Shown: positions 52,210-61,714 of the stretch, piece after piece
How the letters are laid out: each line of letters begins with the position of its first letter
Numbering within the stretch: the first letter of the stretch is position 1
Assembly (NCBI GenBank): GCA_964533735.1
Contig: CAZHMD010000001.1
Span: forward strand, 1-64,000
DNA length: 64,000 nucleotides
DNA from: UBA6107 sp964533735
GTDB lineage: Bacteria > Chloroflexota > Anaerolineae > Anaerolineales > Anaerolineaceae
Direction of reading: 5' to 3'
Made by a program: the position numbers and the translations under genes
Notes under the pieces: model-generated
Told to the model about the DNA's origin: nothing
Databases searched by the model: none
Seen by the model: the letters and a program-made list of their open reading frames with translations, nothing else

Positions 52210-53385
52210 TTAGATTTGGTACTTAAGCATTTTGACAGGGATTCCTCCGTTTAGAAATTGCAAAGAATCCACAGGTTGATCCAGACCGAGATTGCCCGTG
52301 AGAACATCGTCAGGCGAAAGCATCACAACCGTCCAACCCTTGAATTTCTCCATCAGGATGGAACCAAAACGTGCATACAGATCGCGCAGATCGTTGCCTT
52401 CCTTTGTGCGTATGCCATAAGGTGGATTGGTCACGATTGTGCCGATCGTAGGGGGGGATTCCAGGTAGGAAACGGCTTGTTGTTTGAACACGATTTTGTT
52501 CTTTTGCCCTGCGCGCGCGGCGTTTGCCTGCGAGAATTCGATCGCGCCTGCATCACGGTCATAACCATAAATGGGGGTTTTAGAGTCGGTAATCCCCTTT
52601 TTAGCACCATCTAGAACGCCATTCCACTTTTCTTTATCAAACACAGGCCAGTCTGAAAATTTGAATGACCGTGAGATTCCAGGTGGAACACTGCCTGCCC
52701 TTTGGGCAGCCTCAATGGGAATGGTGCCGGAACCGCAAAATGGATCGATCAATGGATTTGTGGCATCCCAACCTGAAAACCGGATCATGGCGGCAGCGAT
52801 ATTTTCACGAATGGGGGCTTTGGCGACAGCCTGTTTATACCCGCGTTTATACAGCAATTCACCCGAAGAATCGATGCTGATAGTGCAGATGTCATTTACC
52901 AGTCTGACAATGATCAACTGACCCTCGCTTGAGGTGGTGATGGGACGGGGGTTTCTGCCGGCAACGGTAAAGTGGTCATTGATGGCACCCAGGACGCGTT
53001 CAGCGACTGCGTCTGAATGGTAGAGTTTGGATTTGTGACAGGTCACGCGAAAATTCACCCGTTGACCGGGGCGTATGAACGTTTCCCATTGCAGGCGGGA
53101 GGCTTCTTTGCGCAATTCGGAAAATGAGGCGGCATAGTATTCACCCAAACGCACAACGACCCGGCTTGCAGTACGCAGCATCAGGTTTGCCTTGTAGAGG
53201 TGTTCCAGCGTGCCTGAAAGTTCAAATCCGCCGTGGTCTTCACCAGGTTCACCTTTGTCTGAAGAGACCGCAACCGGAGTCCTTTGTGGAACGACGAACT
53301 TCAACTCACGGCATTCAGCGGAGAGGAGGCTTTCAAGCCCTGGAGGGCAGGATACGTAAAAAGAATACCTGGTTTGAGTTGTCAT
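52210..53385 (-). CDS. THUMP-domain RNA (guanine-N2) methyltransferase, RlmL/TrmN-like
   Basis: A 391-residue protein. The N-terminal THUMP-like RNA-binding region (about 1-165) is followed by a methyltransferase fold with DPFCGSGTIPIEAA and the catalytic TNPPYGIR. It modifies a guanine in rRNA or tRNA; the exact base cannot be read from sequence. Overlaps the radical SAM gene by four bases. Confidence 0.85.
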   Translation of the reverse strand: MTTQTRYSFYVSCPPGLESLLSAECRELKFVVPQRTPVAVSSDKGEPGEDHGGFELSGTLEHLYKANLMLRTASRVVVRLGEYYAASFSELRKEASRLQWETFIRPGQRVNFRVTCHKSKLYHSDAVAERVLGAINDHFTVAGRNPRPITTSSEGQLIIVRLVNDICTISIDSSGELLYKRGYKQAVAKAPIRENIAAAMIRFSGWDATNPLIDPFCGSGTIPIEAAQRAGSVPPGISRSFKFSDWPVFDKEKWNGVLDGAKKGITDSKTPIYGYDRDAGAIEFSQANAARAGQKNKIVFKQQAVSYLESPPTIGTIVTNPPYGIRTKEGNDLRDLYARFGSILMEKFKGWTVVMLSPDDVLTGNLGLDQPVDSLQFLNGGIPVKMLKYQI

Positions 53386-55157
53386 GTGCGTTTCCTTGGT
53401 TTGTTCTTGATTTTCGCATAGCCATTGTCATGCATTGCGAAGTGATTTTTCGGTATGCCTGGCCTGGATCGATCAGATGGGGTGATGATTTCCTTTTGAA
53501 TCACTTTGCGTTTGAGCTCCTTCTCCACAAAGATCGGTTTTCCTGTGAATGGATCCTTTTCGGTATAGTACATCACACTGGCATAAGTTGAAGGGGTGGG
53601 GGTAAATACCTGTACCTGCTCCGGGGAAATATGCAGTTGACTGGTCGCATATTCCTTCAATTTTTTCATTTCACGATCGGAGCATCCGGGGTAGGCGGCA
53701 ATCAGGTAGTAGGTGAGGAATTGATTTTTGCCAGCTTCCTTTGAGTATTCCTCGAACTTTCTCTTAAATTGATTTAGAGATTGAGGGGAAGGTTTTCCCA
53801 TCATTTGCAATACATAAGGATCAGTGTGTTCCGGAGCAACTTTCAATTGCCCGGACACATGGTGGTTGACGAGTTCTTTCATGTAGGTAAGTCCGCAAGC
53901 CTGGTCTGCCATAACCATATCGTAGCGGATACCGGAACCCACGAATACCTTGCGCACACCCGGAATGGCACGGACTTTTCGCAGGAGGGTGACCTGTGGA
54001 GTATGGTTTATCTTTAATACCGGGCAGATTTCAGGGAAAATGCAGCGTTTGTCGGGGCAGGCACCGCTGTGTATTTTCCTGGCGCATTCGATCTGGTACA
54101 TATTGGCTGTCGGACCACCGATATCCTGGATAATTCCTTTGAACGCGGGATGGTGCGTCATATGTTCCGCTTCGGCAAGGATCGAGGTTTCACTGCGGCT
54201 GGAGACGGTTCTGCCTTCGTGGACGGCAATCGCGCAAAAATTACATTCACCGTAACAGCCGCGGTGTGTTGGAATGGAAAATTGGATGGTCTCGAGCGCT
54301 TTCACCTCACCCTGTTGAGCATAATACGGGTGCTGTGCCCGTTCCCAGTCAGTTGCGTACACTTCATCCAAGGTAGACTCAGGAAGCGTGAGAGCGGGTG
54401 GATTTTGGACGTAGTACCGGTCTGCCTTTTTTTGCACGATCCCTCGAGCGGTTATGGGATCATTATTTTGATAAAACAATTCAAACATCTTCGAAAATTC
54501 ATCCGGATTCGCAATCGTATCCTCGAAAGATGGCAGCACCAGGTAATCTTTAGGCACTTCCTTGGCTAAGTACGCCAAACCCCGGATCTCACGGGGAGAA
54601 CGGTTATCGCGCAATGTATTTGCCAGTTCAATCACACTGGATTCCGCCATTCCGTACAAAAGGTAATCAGCTTTGGCATCGAAGAGGATTGGAGCGCGCA
54701 GTTTGTCCGTCCAGTAATCGTAATGGGTGATGCGCCGCAGGCTTGCCTCAATGCCGCCGAGGATAATGGGAACGGTGCCTTTGAATGCACGTCTGATGAG
54801 GTTAGCGTAAACGATCACAGCCCTATCTGGCCGGCGGTCATTTAGGCCTCCAGGCGTGAAATCATCAGAGCGCCTTTTACGCAGGGTGGCGGTGTAATTG
54901 GCGACCATTGAATCAACTGTCCCCCCGGTCACCCCCCAAAACAGGGTTGGTTCACCTAGCCGGGAAATATCCACAGTGTCAGTCACTACGGGTTGGGCAA
55001 TTACACCTACGTGATATCCGGCTTTGAGAAGCGTTTTCCCGATAATCGCCACCCCTGAATAGGGGCTGTCTATATAAGTATCACCGGTCACCAGGAGGAT
55101 ATCAAGAGATTTCCAGCCTAATGCTTTTACTTCTTCAGGTGTTGTGGGGAGAAACAA
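53382..55157 (-). CDS. YgiQ-family radical SAM protein
   Basis: A 591-residue UPF0313/YgiQ-type protein. The N-terminal region (ILLVTGDTYIDSPYSGVAIIG) precedes the radical SAM cluster motif HRGCYGECNFCAIAVHEGR. Later motifs are DIGGPTANMY, CSDREMKKLKEYA and QVQVFTPTPSTYASVMYYTE. Physiological function is not known. The start is TTG 55157, with AGGGAA upstream. Confidence 0.88.
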   Translation of the reverse strand: MFLPTTPEEVKALGWKSLDILLVTGDTYIDSPYSGVAIIGKTLLKAGYHVGVIAQPVVTDTVDISRLGEPTLFWGVTGGTVDSMVANYTATLRKRRSDDFTPGGLNDRRPDRAVIVYANLIRRAFKGTVPIILGGIEASLRRITHYDYWTDKLRAPILFDAKADYLLYGMAESSVIELANTLRDNRSPREIRGLAYLAKEVPKDYLVLPSFEDTIANPDEFSKMFELFYQNNDPITARGIVQKKADRYYVQNPPALTLPESTLDEVYATDWERAQHPYYAQQGEVKALETIQFSIPTHRGCYGECNFCAIAVHEGRTVSSRSETSILAEAEHMTHHPAFKGIIQDIGGPTANMYQIECARKIHSGACPDKRCIFPEICPVLKINHTPQVTLLRKVRAIPGVRKVFVGSGIRYDMVMADQACGLTYMKELVNHHVSGQLKVAPEHTDPYVLQMMGKPSPQSLNQFKRKFEEYSKEAGKNQFLTYYLIAAYPGCSDREMKKLKEYATSQLHISPEQVQVFTPTPSTYASVMYYTEKDPFTGKPIFVEKELKRKVIQKEIITPSDRSRPGIPKNHFAMHDNGYAKIKNKPRKRT

Positions 55158-55187
55158 GTCAGAAATTCCCTGGGTTCGACAAAGCGG

Positions 55188-56036
55188 TCATTTGAGCGGA
55201 CTCGCGACCACCGCAGCGAATCCAACTGCTCCCGGTCCCAGGTGGGTGGCGATGGCGGGGGTTACATCAATGGTCACTTCTTCGGCTAATTTTGGAAAAT
55301 ACTTGAGAGCTGCCTGTTTTAATTCTTCAGCCTTGTCCGGCGCATCAATGTGCAGCACACGTAAGCGTTCAATTGAACCCAAAGATCGTATAGACTCAAT
55401 GAGATTATTAAATGCGGCGTGATTCGTTCGCACCATTTTTATTGAGGGAATTCCCTGATGAAAACGGAGAATCGGTTTAACATGGAGAATACTGCCCAAA
55501 TAATTCTTAAATTGGGAAATCCGGCCGCTCCTTCTTAAATAATTCAGATTATCCAGAAGGGCAAAGCAGTAGGTACGGTTGGCGACATCGCGGATTTTTT
55601 CAACAATTTCATTTACTGATTTTCCCGCCTGTGCCAGAATTGCTGCGGATTCAACAATAAAACCTGTTCCGACGCTCAATTGTCCTGCGTCAAACGGGTT
55701 CACCAGTATTTGCTTAATGGATCTTCCTGCCATAGAGGCGATATTGAATAAGCCGCTAAGGTTTGAAGATACATGGATCGAAAGGATACTGTTGGCACCG
55801 GATGAAGAGAGATGTTCATAGGTTTGAACAAACGTTTCCATTGATGGAGAAGAAGTAGTTGGAACTTCGCTTCCGTTTTCAAGTTGTTGATAGAACAGCC
55901 TCCGATCCAGGTCAACCCCATCCTGGTAACTGTGGTCTCCGAGGTTAATGTACACAGGTACGACAGTGATGTCATACTTTTTTATTACATCCTCGGGAAG
56001 ATCACAGGTGCTGTCGGTTACGATCTTTATACACAT
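55188..56036 (-). CDS. DegV family fatty-acid-binding protein
   Basis: A 282-residue protein with the DegV opening VTDSTCDLPEDVIKKYDITVVPVYINLGD, TSSPSMETFVQTYE and SSNLSGLFNIA. Such proteins bind fatty acids and can feed fatty acid kinase. No partner kinase gene is adjacent. Confidence 0.9.
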   Translation of the reverse strand: MCIKIVTDSTCDLPEDVIKKYDITVVPVYINLGDHSYQDGVDLDRRLFYQQLENGSEVPTTSSPSMETFVQTYEHLSSSGANSILSIHVSSNLSGLFNIASMAGRSIKQILVNPFDAGQLSVGTGFIVESAAILAQAGKSVNEIVEKIRDVANRTYCFALLDNLNYLRRSGRISQFKNYLGSILHVKPILRFHQGIPSIKMVRTNHAAFNNLIESIRSLGSIERLRVLHIDAPDKAEELKQAALKYFPKLAEEVTIDVTPAIATHLGPGAVGFAAVVASPLK

Positions 56037-56266
56037 AAAACTTGATAATTATCCTCACTTCATTATAAATTGAATACCAGATTCAGACGAATATTAGATC
56101 CTGAAGTTGATTATGGATTTTTTACACTGAAGTGCTAAAAATAGTGATCAAAGTTGGTTTTGCATCTAATCGTATAGGCAGACGGTTTTATTGCCAAAGG
56201 CAACGCGGTTTGGAATATACATGTTCTCTATTTTAATCTAAGGCATAACTGACTATTTGGAAAAAT

Positions 56267-56290
56267 AAAGGCTGCCTTCCGGCAGCCTTT
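56267..56290 (-). terminator. Terminator of the SlyD-like gene
   Basis: AAAGGCTGCC (56267-56276) and GGCAGCCTTT (56281-56290) with a 4-nt loop; on the minus strand the stem is followed by a short T run. Confidence 0.85.
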
Positions 56291-56297
56291 TGAAACA

Positions 56298-56849
56298 CTA
56301 CTTCTCTCCGCAGCAGCATTCGCCGCCATTTTCTCCACAGCACTCTTCACCTTCACCACATTCACATTCATGGTCATCATAATGAATATGCCCGTGTTCA
56401 AGTTCTTCAGCAGTTGCTTCACGAATATCGGTGATCTTCACCTTGAACTTCAGATCTTTGCCAGCCAGGGGATGATTGAAATTTAAGGTAATCTTTTCGA
56501 GGTCCACTTCTTCGATGTAAGCGGTTAATTCATCACCATTCTCATCGTTGACGCCAATTTCAGTACCCACTTCCAGGGGAATTTCTTCCGGGAACTCGCT
56601 CTTGGGAACTTCGATGAAATTTTCAGGGTCAAATTCGCCGTAAGCTTCTGCAGCTTTTACTTCAACTTCCTTTGACTCGCCAACTTTCATGCCCTGGATG
56701 GCTTTTTCCAAACCGGGGACAATATTGCCGACTCCCTGCAGAAATACGATCGGATCACCTTCTTCAGAAATATCGATGACGGCATTATCCACAGTCAGTT
56801 CATAATCCATACTGACGACAAGATTCTTATCAACACGTGTAATATCCAT
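56298..56849 (-). CDS. FKBP-type peptidyl-prolyl isomerase, SlyD-like
   Basis: A 183-residue isomerase and chaperone. The FKBP fold starts at VSMDYELTVDNAVID, with an IF-domain insertion (about 65-125) and then NHPLAGKDLKFKVKI. The C-terminal tail is rich in Cys, His and acidic residues (HIHYDDHECECGEGEECC, then further CC groups to the end), with nine Cys. In SlyD such a tail binds nickel or other metals. This one is richer in Cys than His, which would favour softer metals. Confidence 0.9.
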   Translation of the reverse strand: MDITRVDKNLVVSMDYELTVDNAVIDISEEGDPIVFLQGVGNIVPGLEKAIQGMKVGESKEVEVKAAEAYGEFDPENFIEVPKSEFPEEIPLEVGTEIGVNDENGDELTAYIEEVDLEKITLNFNHPLAGKDLKFKVKITDIREATAEELEHGHIHYDDHECECGEGEECCGENGGECCCGEK

Positions 56850-56938
56850 TTTCCTCTACCCTTATAAAATAAATTGTTAAAGCGCAACATTATATCATGT
56901 GACGCGAAGTTAAGCTGTCATGGAGGACAATTACTTTG

Positions 56939-57643
56939 TTACTGAGAAGAGAGGACTTCGCAGGTGGTGAGTGCAGCAGCGTTGTTGACCCTGTCGATCA
57001 TCAACGTCAATTCTTCAAAGGACAGGTCAGTCGAAAAATGTTTGGGAAGCAATGGGGACCATTCGATTTGAGAGAAAAACGCATTGCTTGCACCGCTTTT
57101 ACAAAGCTGGCAAAATGCGGTAAAAAAAGTGCTGATATTGTTTTGCACAGCAATATTGGATTCAGATGTGGCAGCCGGTTCGTTAAAAATCTCGAGTTTC
57201 TCGAGATTGGCGTAAGCTGCAAAGCGCAATAATGCTGTATTATCCGTTATAAAATAGCCGTCAAATACCAGATCCACTATCTTTTCCATTTTTCCAATAG
57301 ATCTCGAAGAGATCTGCTTCATATTTGACAGGACAAATGCTGAGGAAATTTCATGATTAAGTTCAGCATTTGTAGTCGGGTAAAGGGGGAGGAATACGAC
57401 TTGCGGTGGGCTCGAGGGATAATTTAAAACTCCCCAAAGGGAGATCAACTGTGGTTTGTCTGCAGACAGATCATTTACCAGGACTAGAAGGAATTTGGAT
57501 TGTTCTAGGCTGGTGAGTGGGGTCTCACTAATGTTGTTTTGGTTTCCCGCACGATTAGCGAACAGTTTTGATGCGGCTTTATAACCGAAAAATACACAAC
57601 CAAGGAAAACAACAGCGGCAATGAATAAAAAGAGTTTTCTCAT
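56939..57643 (-). CDS. Single-pass membrane protein, weakly LCP-like
   Basis: A 234-residue protein with an N-terminal membrane segment (about 4-22). KFLLVLVNDLSADKPQLISLWGVLNYP, VVFLPLYPT and VDLVFDGYFITDNTALLRFA loosely follow the order of LytR-CpsA-Psr proteins. The Arg residues and catalytic part of that family are not visible. I leave the function open. Confidence 0.5.
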   Translation of the reverse strand: MRKLFLFIAAVVFLGCVFFGYKAASKLFANRAGNQNNISETPLTSLEQSKFLLVLVNDLSADKPQLISLWGVLNYPSSPPQVVFLPLYPTTNAELNHEISSAFVLSNMKQISSRSIGKMEKIVDLVFDGYFITDNTALLRFAAYANLEKLEIFNEPAATSESNIAVQNNISTFFTAFCQLCKSGASNAFFSQIEWSPLLPKHFSTDLSFEELTLMIDRVNNAAALTTCEVLSSQ

Positions 57644-57696
57644 GAAGGTTTATCAGAAAGATTTTTTCCTTACCTGATTTTACCATTACGGGAAAT

Positions 57697-57726
57697 AAAA
57701 AAATCAGCGGCAAGCGCTGATTTTTT
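57697..57726. terminator. Bidirectional terminator between small genes
   Basis: AAAAAATCAGCG (57698-57709) and CGCTGATTTTTT (57715-57726) with a 5-nt loop. Confidence 0.85.
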
Positions 57727-57730
57727 GAAG

Positions 57731-57949
57731 TCAACTGATGAGGATGGATAGTGAAAAAAGAAGCATACCCGTGGCAGCTCCGGCACACGCCATGACGGTG
57801 ATCGTCGCAACCCTTTTCATTGCAGCTTCATTTTGGGTTATCGAATGGATTTGGTGAAAAATAGGACGAAGCCATTCTGCTTTGGAAAGGAGAGGGATAC
57901 AGATATCCCAGAATTTCAATTCAATTTTTTCTGTCATTTGAGCTAACAT
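57731..57949 (-). CDS. Small C-terminally anchored membrane protein, unknown
   Basis: A 72-residue protein with an amphipathic N-terminal part and one C-terminal membrane helix (about 47-71). It ends at the terminator and follows two genes downstream of ftsZ on the same strand. Unknown; possibly linked to division by position only. Confidence 0.5.
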   Translation of the reverse strand: MLAQMTEKIELKFWDICIPLLSKAEWLRPIFHQIHSITQNEAAMKRVATITVMACAGAATGMLLFSLSILIS

Positions 57950-57956
57950 ATTGCCT

Positions 57957-58178
57957 CTACCTGGAAGTAGTAAGTTTTAAGATTTTCCCGGTATCCGAAG
58001 CTGCAACTCTGACTGTGCGGGAAATATGCTTGCCGTCTGGTGCTTCTGCTTTTCCATGAAAGATTAACTGGAATTTATCACCTGGCAATGAAGATACTGA
58101 TGGCCGAGACCCTTTCATTTCAGGAAACTGGCGGTAGACACTGCTACAAACTTGTTGAATATATTTATCTTCCATCAC
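57957..58178 (-). CDS. Small soluble protein, unknown
   Basis: A 73-residue protein: an N-terminal helix (YIQQVCSSVYRQFPEMKG), then beta-rich FQLIFHGKAEAPDGKHISRTVRVAASDTGKILKL. No family recognised. Eight bases after ftsZ, so probably co-transcribed. Confidence 0.55.
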   Translation of the reverse strand: MMEDKYIQQVCSSVYRQFPEMKGSRPSVSSLPGDKFQLIFHGKAEAPDGKHISRTVRVAASDTGKILKLTTSR

Positions 58179-58186
58179 ATCAACTC

Positions 58187-59341
58187 CTAATTTTTCCTGC
58201 GGCGAAGAAATGCCGGAATATCTAATTTGGCTGGGGTGGATGCCATTTCCAGTTGAGGAGCAGGGGATGGATTAAAGTTATGGAGCAATATTGGTTCTGC
58301 ATTTTGCAACTCAAGAGGTAACGAAATTGATTCTACAGATTTATCCTTGTTATCCACGGAAGTAGCCCCGATTCCGGTCAGCACAAGGATGACCTGTACT
58401 CGGTCATCCATTCGATCATCGGTCACGATTCCAGGAATGATGGTTACATCAGGGTTGGACATTTCTTGAAGATGATTCAGGGACTCCATAACCTCTATGA
58501 ATGAGAGATCGCTGCCGCCTGTGAAGTTGGCAATAATGCCGCTGGCATCAGCTAAATTGATCGTTTCTAGCATCGGGTGATGCAAAGCACGTTCCAATGC
58601 CAGGGCGGTCTTGTTTTCACCTTCACCGGTACCAATTGCCAGCAAAGATCCGCCGCCGTTCTTCATCAGGTTGCGGATATGTGAGAAATCAACGTTGATC
58701 AAACCGGGCTGTGTGATCATTTCTGAAATACCCTGCACGCCCTGCCGCAGTACATCATCGGCTAAGCGAAACGCCATTTCAAGCGGAAGATCTCGGGGGG
58801 CAAATTGCAGCAAGCGGTCGTTGGGAACGCTTATGAGGGTATCTGTCTGAGCCTGGAGTTTTGCAATTCCTTCCCTGGCGTTCTTTTGCCGGCGGCCAAC
58901 TTCAAATGCGAAAGGCAGACTAACAATGGCAACCACCAGCGCGCCAAGGCTCTTTGCCACCCGGGCAGCCACAGAAATCGCACCGGTGCCTGTTCCGCCG
59001 CCCATACCAGCGGTTAGGAACACCATGTCTGCACCGGTGAGGGCATCCTTCAATGCCTGAAGGCTTTCCTCAGCCGCTGCTTCTCCAATACTGGGATCAC
59101 CGCCAGCACCCAATCCGCGCGTGAGGACTGGTCCCAATTGAATTTTGGTGGGAGCCTGGCATGTCTGCAGCACCTGGGCGTCTGTATTCGCAGCAATAAA
59201 ATCGATGCCGGACAAACCCAGCTCGATCATGCGATCGACTGTATTTTGACCACCGCCACCGAGCCCGATCACCTTTAGGACAGGGAGTTTGGCACTGATG
59301 GGTGTATGCATAATGGGAGAATCGGGAAGGTTGGAATTCAT
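58187..59341 (-). CDS. ftsZ: Cell division GTPase FtsZ (or FtsZ paralogue)
   Basis: A 384-residue tubulin-like GTPase. GGGGQNTVDRM, GLGAGGDPSIG, the GTP loop GMGGGTGTGA and a T7-loop region IDFIAANTD are present, with VPNDRLLQ typical of FtsZ. The C-terminus ends IPAFLRRRKN. FtsA and other dcw genes are not next to it. The T7 catalytic segment reads NVDFSHIRNLM. Assigned as FtsZ, possibly not the only copy. Confidence 0.92.
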   Translation of the reverse strand: MNSNLPDSPIMHTPISAKLPVLKVIGLGGGGQNTVDRMIELGLSGIDFIAANTDAQVLQTCQAPTKIQLGPVLTRGLGAGGDPSIGEAAAEESLQALKDALTGADMVFLTAGMGGGTGTGAISVAARVAKSLGALVVAIVSLPFAFEVGRRQKNAREGIAKLQAQTDTLISVPNDRLLQFAPRDLPLEMAFRLADDVLRQGVQGISEMITQPGLINVDFSHIRNLMKNGGGSLLAIGTGEGENKTALALERALHHPMLETINLADASGIIANFTGGSDLSFIEVMESLNHLQEMSNPDVTIIPGIVTDDRMDDRVQVILVLTGIGATSVDNKDKSVESISLPLELQNAEPILLHNFNPSPAPQLEMASTPAKLDIPAFLRRRKN

Positions 59342-59344
59342 GGG

Positions 59345-60655
59345 TTACCTCTCTGCCAGTAAAGTTGCAATACTTGTACCATCACCTGAAATCTGTTCAA
59401 CCTCACAACCGATTGAACGTAAATGTGCAACCGCCTCCGGGTTGAAGAATTTTTCTCCACCGACTATGGTAACTTTTTTTGCCAGCGCAGCTTCCTCTAT
59501 CGAGAATCCTACAACTGGTTTATTTTTTATGATGAACGGTCTGGCGACTTCAAGATACCACTCCGCTACACCCCATTCGAAGGCGGGTAATAGCAGGTAA
59601 TGAGTTACAGGGTGGGCAGGTTCATTTTCTGGTTTCTTATTCAACCGGGTATGATCTGAAGGTGATTTCTGATAATCCCTGGTGAGGTCTTCCTCATTGG
59701 AACCAAGAATTCGAACGATTGGTGAAACCTTGCCATCCGTTTTATACCAGGCTTGCGAGTACTCCTCAGTGCCTGGATCTGCGGCTAATAACCAGAAGTT
59801 ACTAGCGATGACGGAGGAGAAGCGGGAAGTATCGAACTGATCCAGAATTGATTGCACAATTTCAGCGTGCATCATGGGTGAATATGTATCGACCCGTGAT
59901 TTCATACCGCAGCCAAATTGGAATATTGTGACTTCCTTCATTCCGAAGGATTTTGCAGTGGATTCAATCCACTGGTAATTATTGAATCCGCATTGATCCT
60001 CTGAATTTACAGGTGTAAAGTAGGGCTTCGCTTCCTGCCATTTTTCCGGTCCACCATCACCCCAGGTGAGATCATGGTTGAAGGTGTAACTGGTGGCTGC
60101 TATCGGCATCTTATTGAGCAGTGACTGGTATCCCCTGCGTTTGATGGAAGATAAAGCTGAGCGCAGGAAGGAGGTATCCCAATAATCACCGCCCGGTTCC
60201 AGCGGCGGGAACACTGGAGTCAAGCCCACTTTGGATACTTCAATCGCCAGGGGAAGAAAGCGGTCGATGAACCTTTCCACCAGGTCCTGCTGCGACCAGC
60301 TGGCTTGCGACCAGGAGGAGATGAGGTTGGGTGTATTAAATAGGACGACATATTTTACCCCCCAGTGTGCATACGCCTCAAGAATGGCATGCAGGTCCGC
60401 AGGAGTGGGGGCGTCCGGCAGGCGCAGGTTGAAATGGACAATTGGCGTGATAGCTTGCTGGATCAAACCATGAATGAATTGTTCCGGAATGGCTCTGGAG
60501 GCGTCAGATTGAATAATTAACCAGGCTGCCTTAAGTTTTTTTAGTTCCGGCAGCCATTGGTTGAGATCCTTGTTGGTATAGTGAGCAGTATCCTGGAAGT
60601 AATGGAACCCGATCTTGTTTGTAGATGGAAGAGTTTTTCTTTGATCCTGGTCCAT
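59345..60655 (-). CDS. Probable secreted or cytosolic TIM-barrel-like protein, unassigned
   Basis: About 436 residues from ATG 60655 after GGGAG; the frame extends to 60697 without support. IGFHYFQD, AWLIIQSDASRAIPEQFIHGLI, TPIVHFNLRLPDAP, YVVLFNTPNLISSW and PVFPPLEPGGDYWDTSFLRSAL suggest a glycoside-hydrolase-like barrel. The C-terminal third (VTIVGGEKFFNPEAVAHLRSIGCEVEQI) looks like a separate small alpha/beta domain. No signal peptide. Function unknown; it is three bases upstream of ftsZ, so they share a transcript. Confidence 0.6.
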   Translation of the reverse strand: MDQDQRKTLPSTNKIGFHYFQDTAHYTNKDLNQWLPELKKLKAAWLIIQSDASRAIPEQFIHGLIQQAITPIVHFNLRLPDAPTPADLHAILEAYAHWGVKYVVLFNTPNLISSWSQASWSQQDLVERFIDRFLPLAIEVSKVGLTPVFPPLEPGGDYWDTSFLRSALSSIKRRGYQSLLNKMPIAATSYTFNHDLTWGDGGPEKWQEAKPYFTPVNSEDQCGFNNYQWIESTAKSFGMKEVTIFQFGCGMKSRVDTYSPMMHAEIVQSILDQFDTSRFSSVIASNFWLLAADPGTEEYSQAWYKTDGKVSPIVRILGSNEEDLTRDYQKSPSDHTRLNKKPENEPAHPVTHYLLLPAFEWGVAEWYLEVARPFIIKNKPVVGFSIEEAALAKKVTIVGGEKFFNPEAVAHLRSIGCEVEQISGDGTSIATLLAER

Positions 60656-60739
60656 TTGCTCCCTGCCCTTGTTATGATCCATACCTGAACGTTGCAAGAA
60701 GTGTGCCTTTCCGTTTCTGATTGAGATGAAAAGGTCAGG

Positions 60740-60745
60740 TATAAT
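60740..60745 (+). promoter_or_regulatory. -10 element giving a leaderless epimerase message
   Basis: TATAAT lies seven bases before ATG 60753. The start of transcription would fall at or next to the start codon, and no ribosome site is present. The -35 is weak. Confidence 0.6.
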
Positions 60746-60752
60746 TTTTTAA

Positions 60753-61646
60753 ATGATCCTTGTGACCGGCGGCACCGGTTTTATCGGAAGGAATTTGGTC
60801 AAATCCCTGGTAGATTCAGGTGAGCAGGTTCGCATATTATTAAAACCTTCCAATGAGTCGCCGAAATTTCCAAAAGGGATTGCAGTTGAAGTGGCCATCA
60901 GCAGCCTGACGGACACACAGGGAATCCGGGCAGCGCTCAAAGGTATTACACAGGTCTACCACCTCGCTGGCGCTGAGCGCAGAGGCACCGCTGGTGATCT
61001 GAACGACGTTGATGTGGAAGGAACCAAAACGCTGGTGGATGCCGCCAGGCAATCAAAGCTGGAACGCATCTACTTTCTCAGCCATCATGGAGCAACCAGG
61101 GCATCGGCTTACCCGGTGATGAAAGCCAAGGCGATCGCCGAAAACTGGATCATCAACAGCGGTATACCCTATACAATCATTCGTACCGGCGCAGTATTTG
61201 GTCCCGGAGACCAATTTACAGAACCAATCTACCGCTTGATCAGGTTGTTTCCCGGCTTCATTTTTATTCCGGGACAGGGGGAAAATCTGGTGCAGCCGAT
61301 CTGGATTGATGATCTGATCCAGAGCCTGCGCCTGCTGCAGCAGGATCCGAAAACCATCAATCGCGTCTTTTCCTTGGGTGGTATGGAAGCGTTAACTTAC
61401 CGGCGCATTTTGGAATTGATACTGGAAAAGACCGGTAAAAAACGCTGGATCGTACCGGTGACTCCCGCATACTTGCGTACATTCTCCTTGTGGGTCACGC
61501 AGCTCTACCCCAAGTTCCCGGTATCTATTTTTTGGCTGGATCATCTGGCAGAGGACCGCACGACAAACCTGGACATCCTGCCGCGACAGTTCGGCATCAT
61601 GCCAAACCGCTTCCACCTGAATTTGGATTATTTGAAGGATTTATAG
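60753..61646 (+). CDS. NAD(P)-dependent epimerase/dehydratase (extended SDR-like)
   Basis: A 297-residue SDR protein. The cofactor loop is VTGGTGFIGRNLV. The following FLSHHGATRASAYPVMKAKAIAENWI has Tyr and Lys in YPVMK, as in atypical complex-I-associated epimerase-like (NDUFA9-type) proteins. Substrate unknown. It stands alone on the plus strand between minus-strand genes. Confidence 0.85.
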   Translation: MILVTGGTGFIGRNLVKSLVDSGEQVRILLKPSNESPKFPKGIAVEVAISSLTDTQGIRAALKGITQVYHLAGAERRGTAGDLNDVDVEGTKTLVDAARQSKLERIYFLSHHGATRASAYPVMKAKAIAENWIINSGIPYTIIRTGAVFGPGDQFTEPIYRLIRLFPGFIFIPGQGENLVQPIWIDDLIQSLRLLQQDPKTINRVFSLGGMEALTYRRILELILEKTGKKRWIVPVTPAYLRTFSLWVTQLYPKFPVSIFWLDHLAEDRTTNLDILPRQFGIMPNRFHLNLDYLKDL

Positions 61647-61649
61647 TAT

Positions 61650-61714
61650 GTAGGTTCCGAACCTACCGCACAACCTAAAACCCAGCAGCAAATAAGGTGG
61701 GTTGAAAACCCACC
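61650..61714. repeat. Tandem palindromes, REP-like
   Basis: GTAGGTTCCGAACCTAC (61650-61666) and GGTGGGTTGAAAACCCACC (61696-61714). The first 14 bases of the second also occur at 28355-28368. They may act as a terminator for the epimerase gene or be a dispersed extragenic repeat. Confidence 0.55.
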
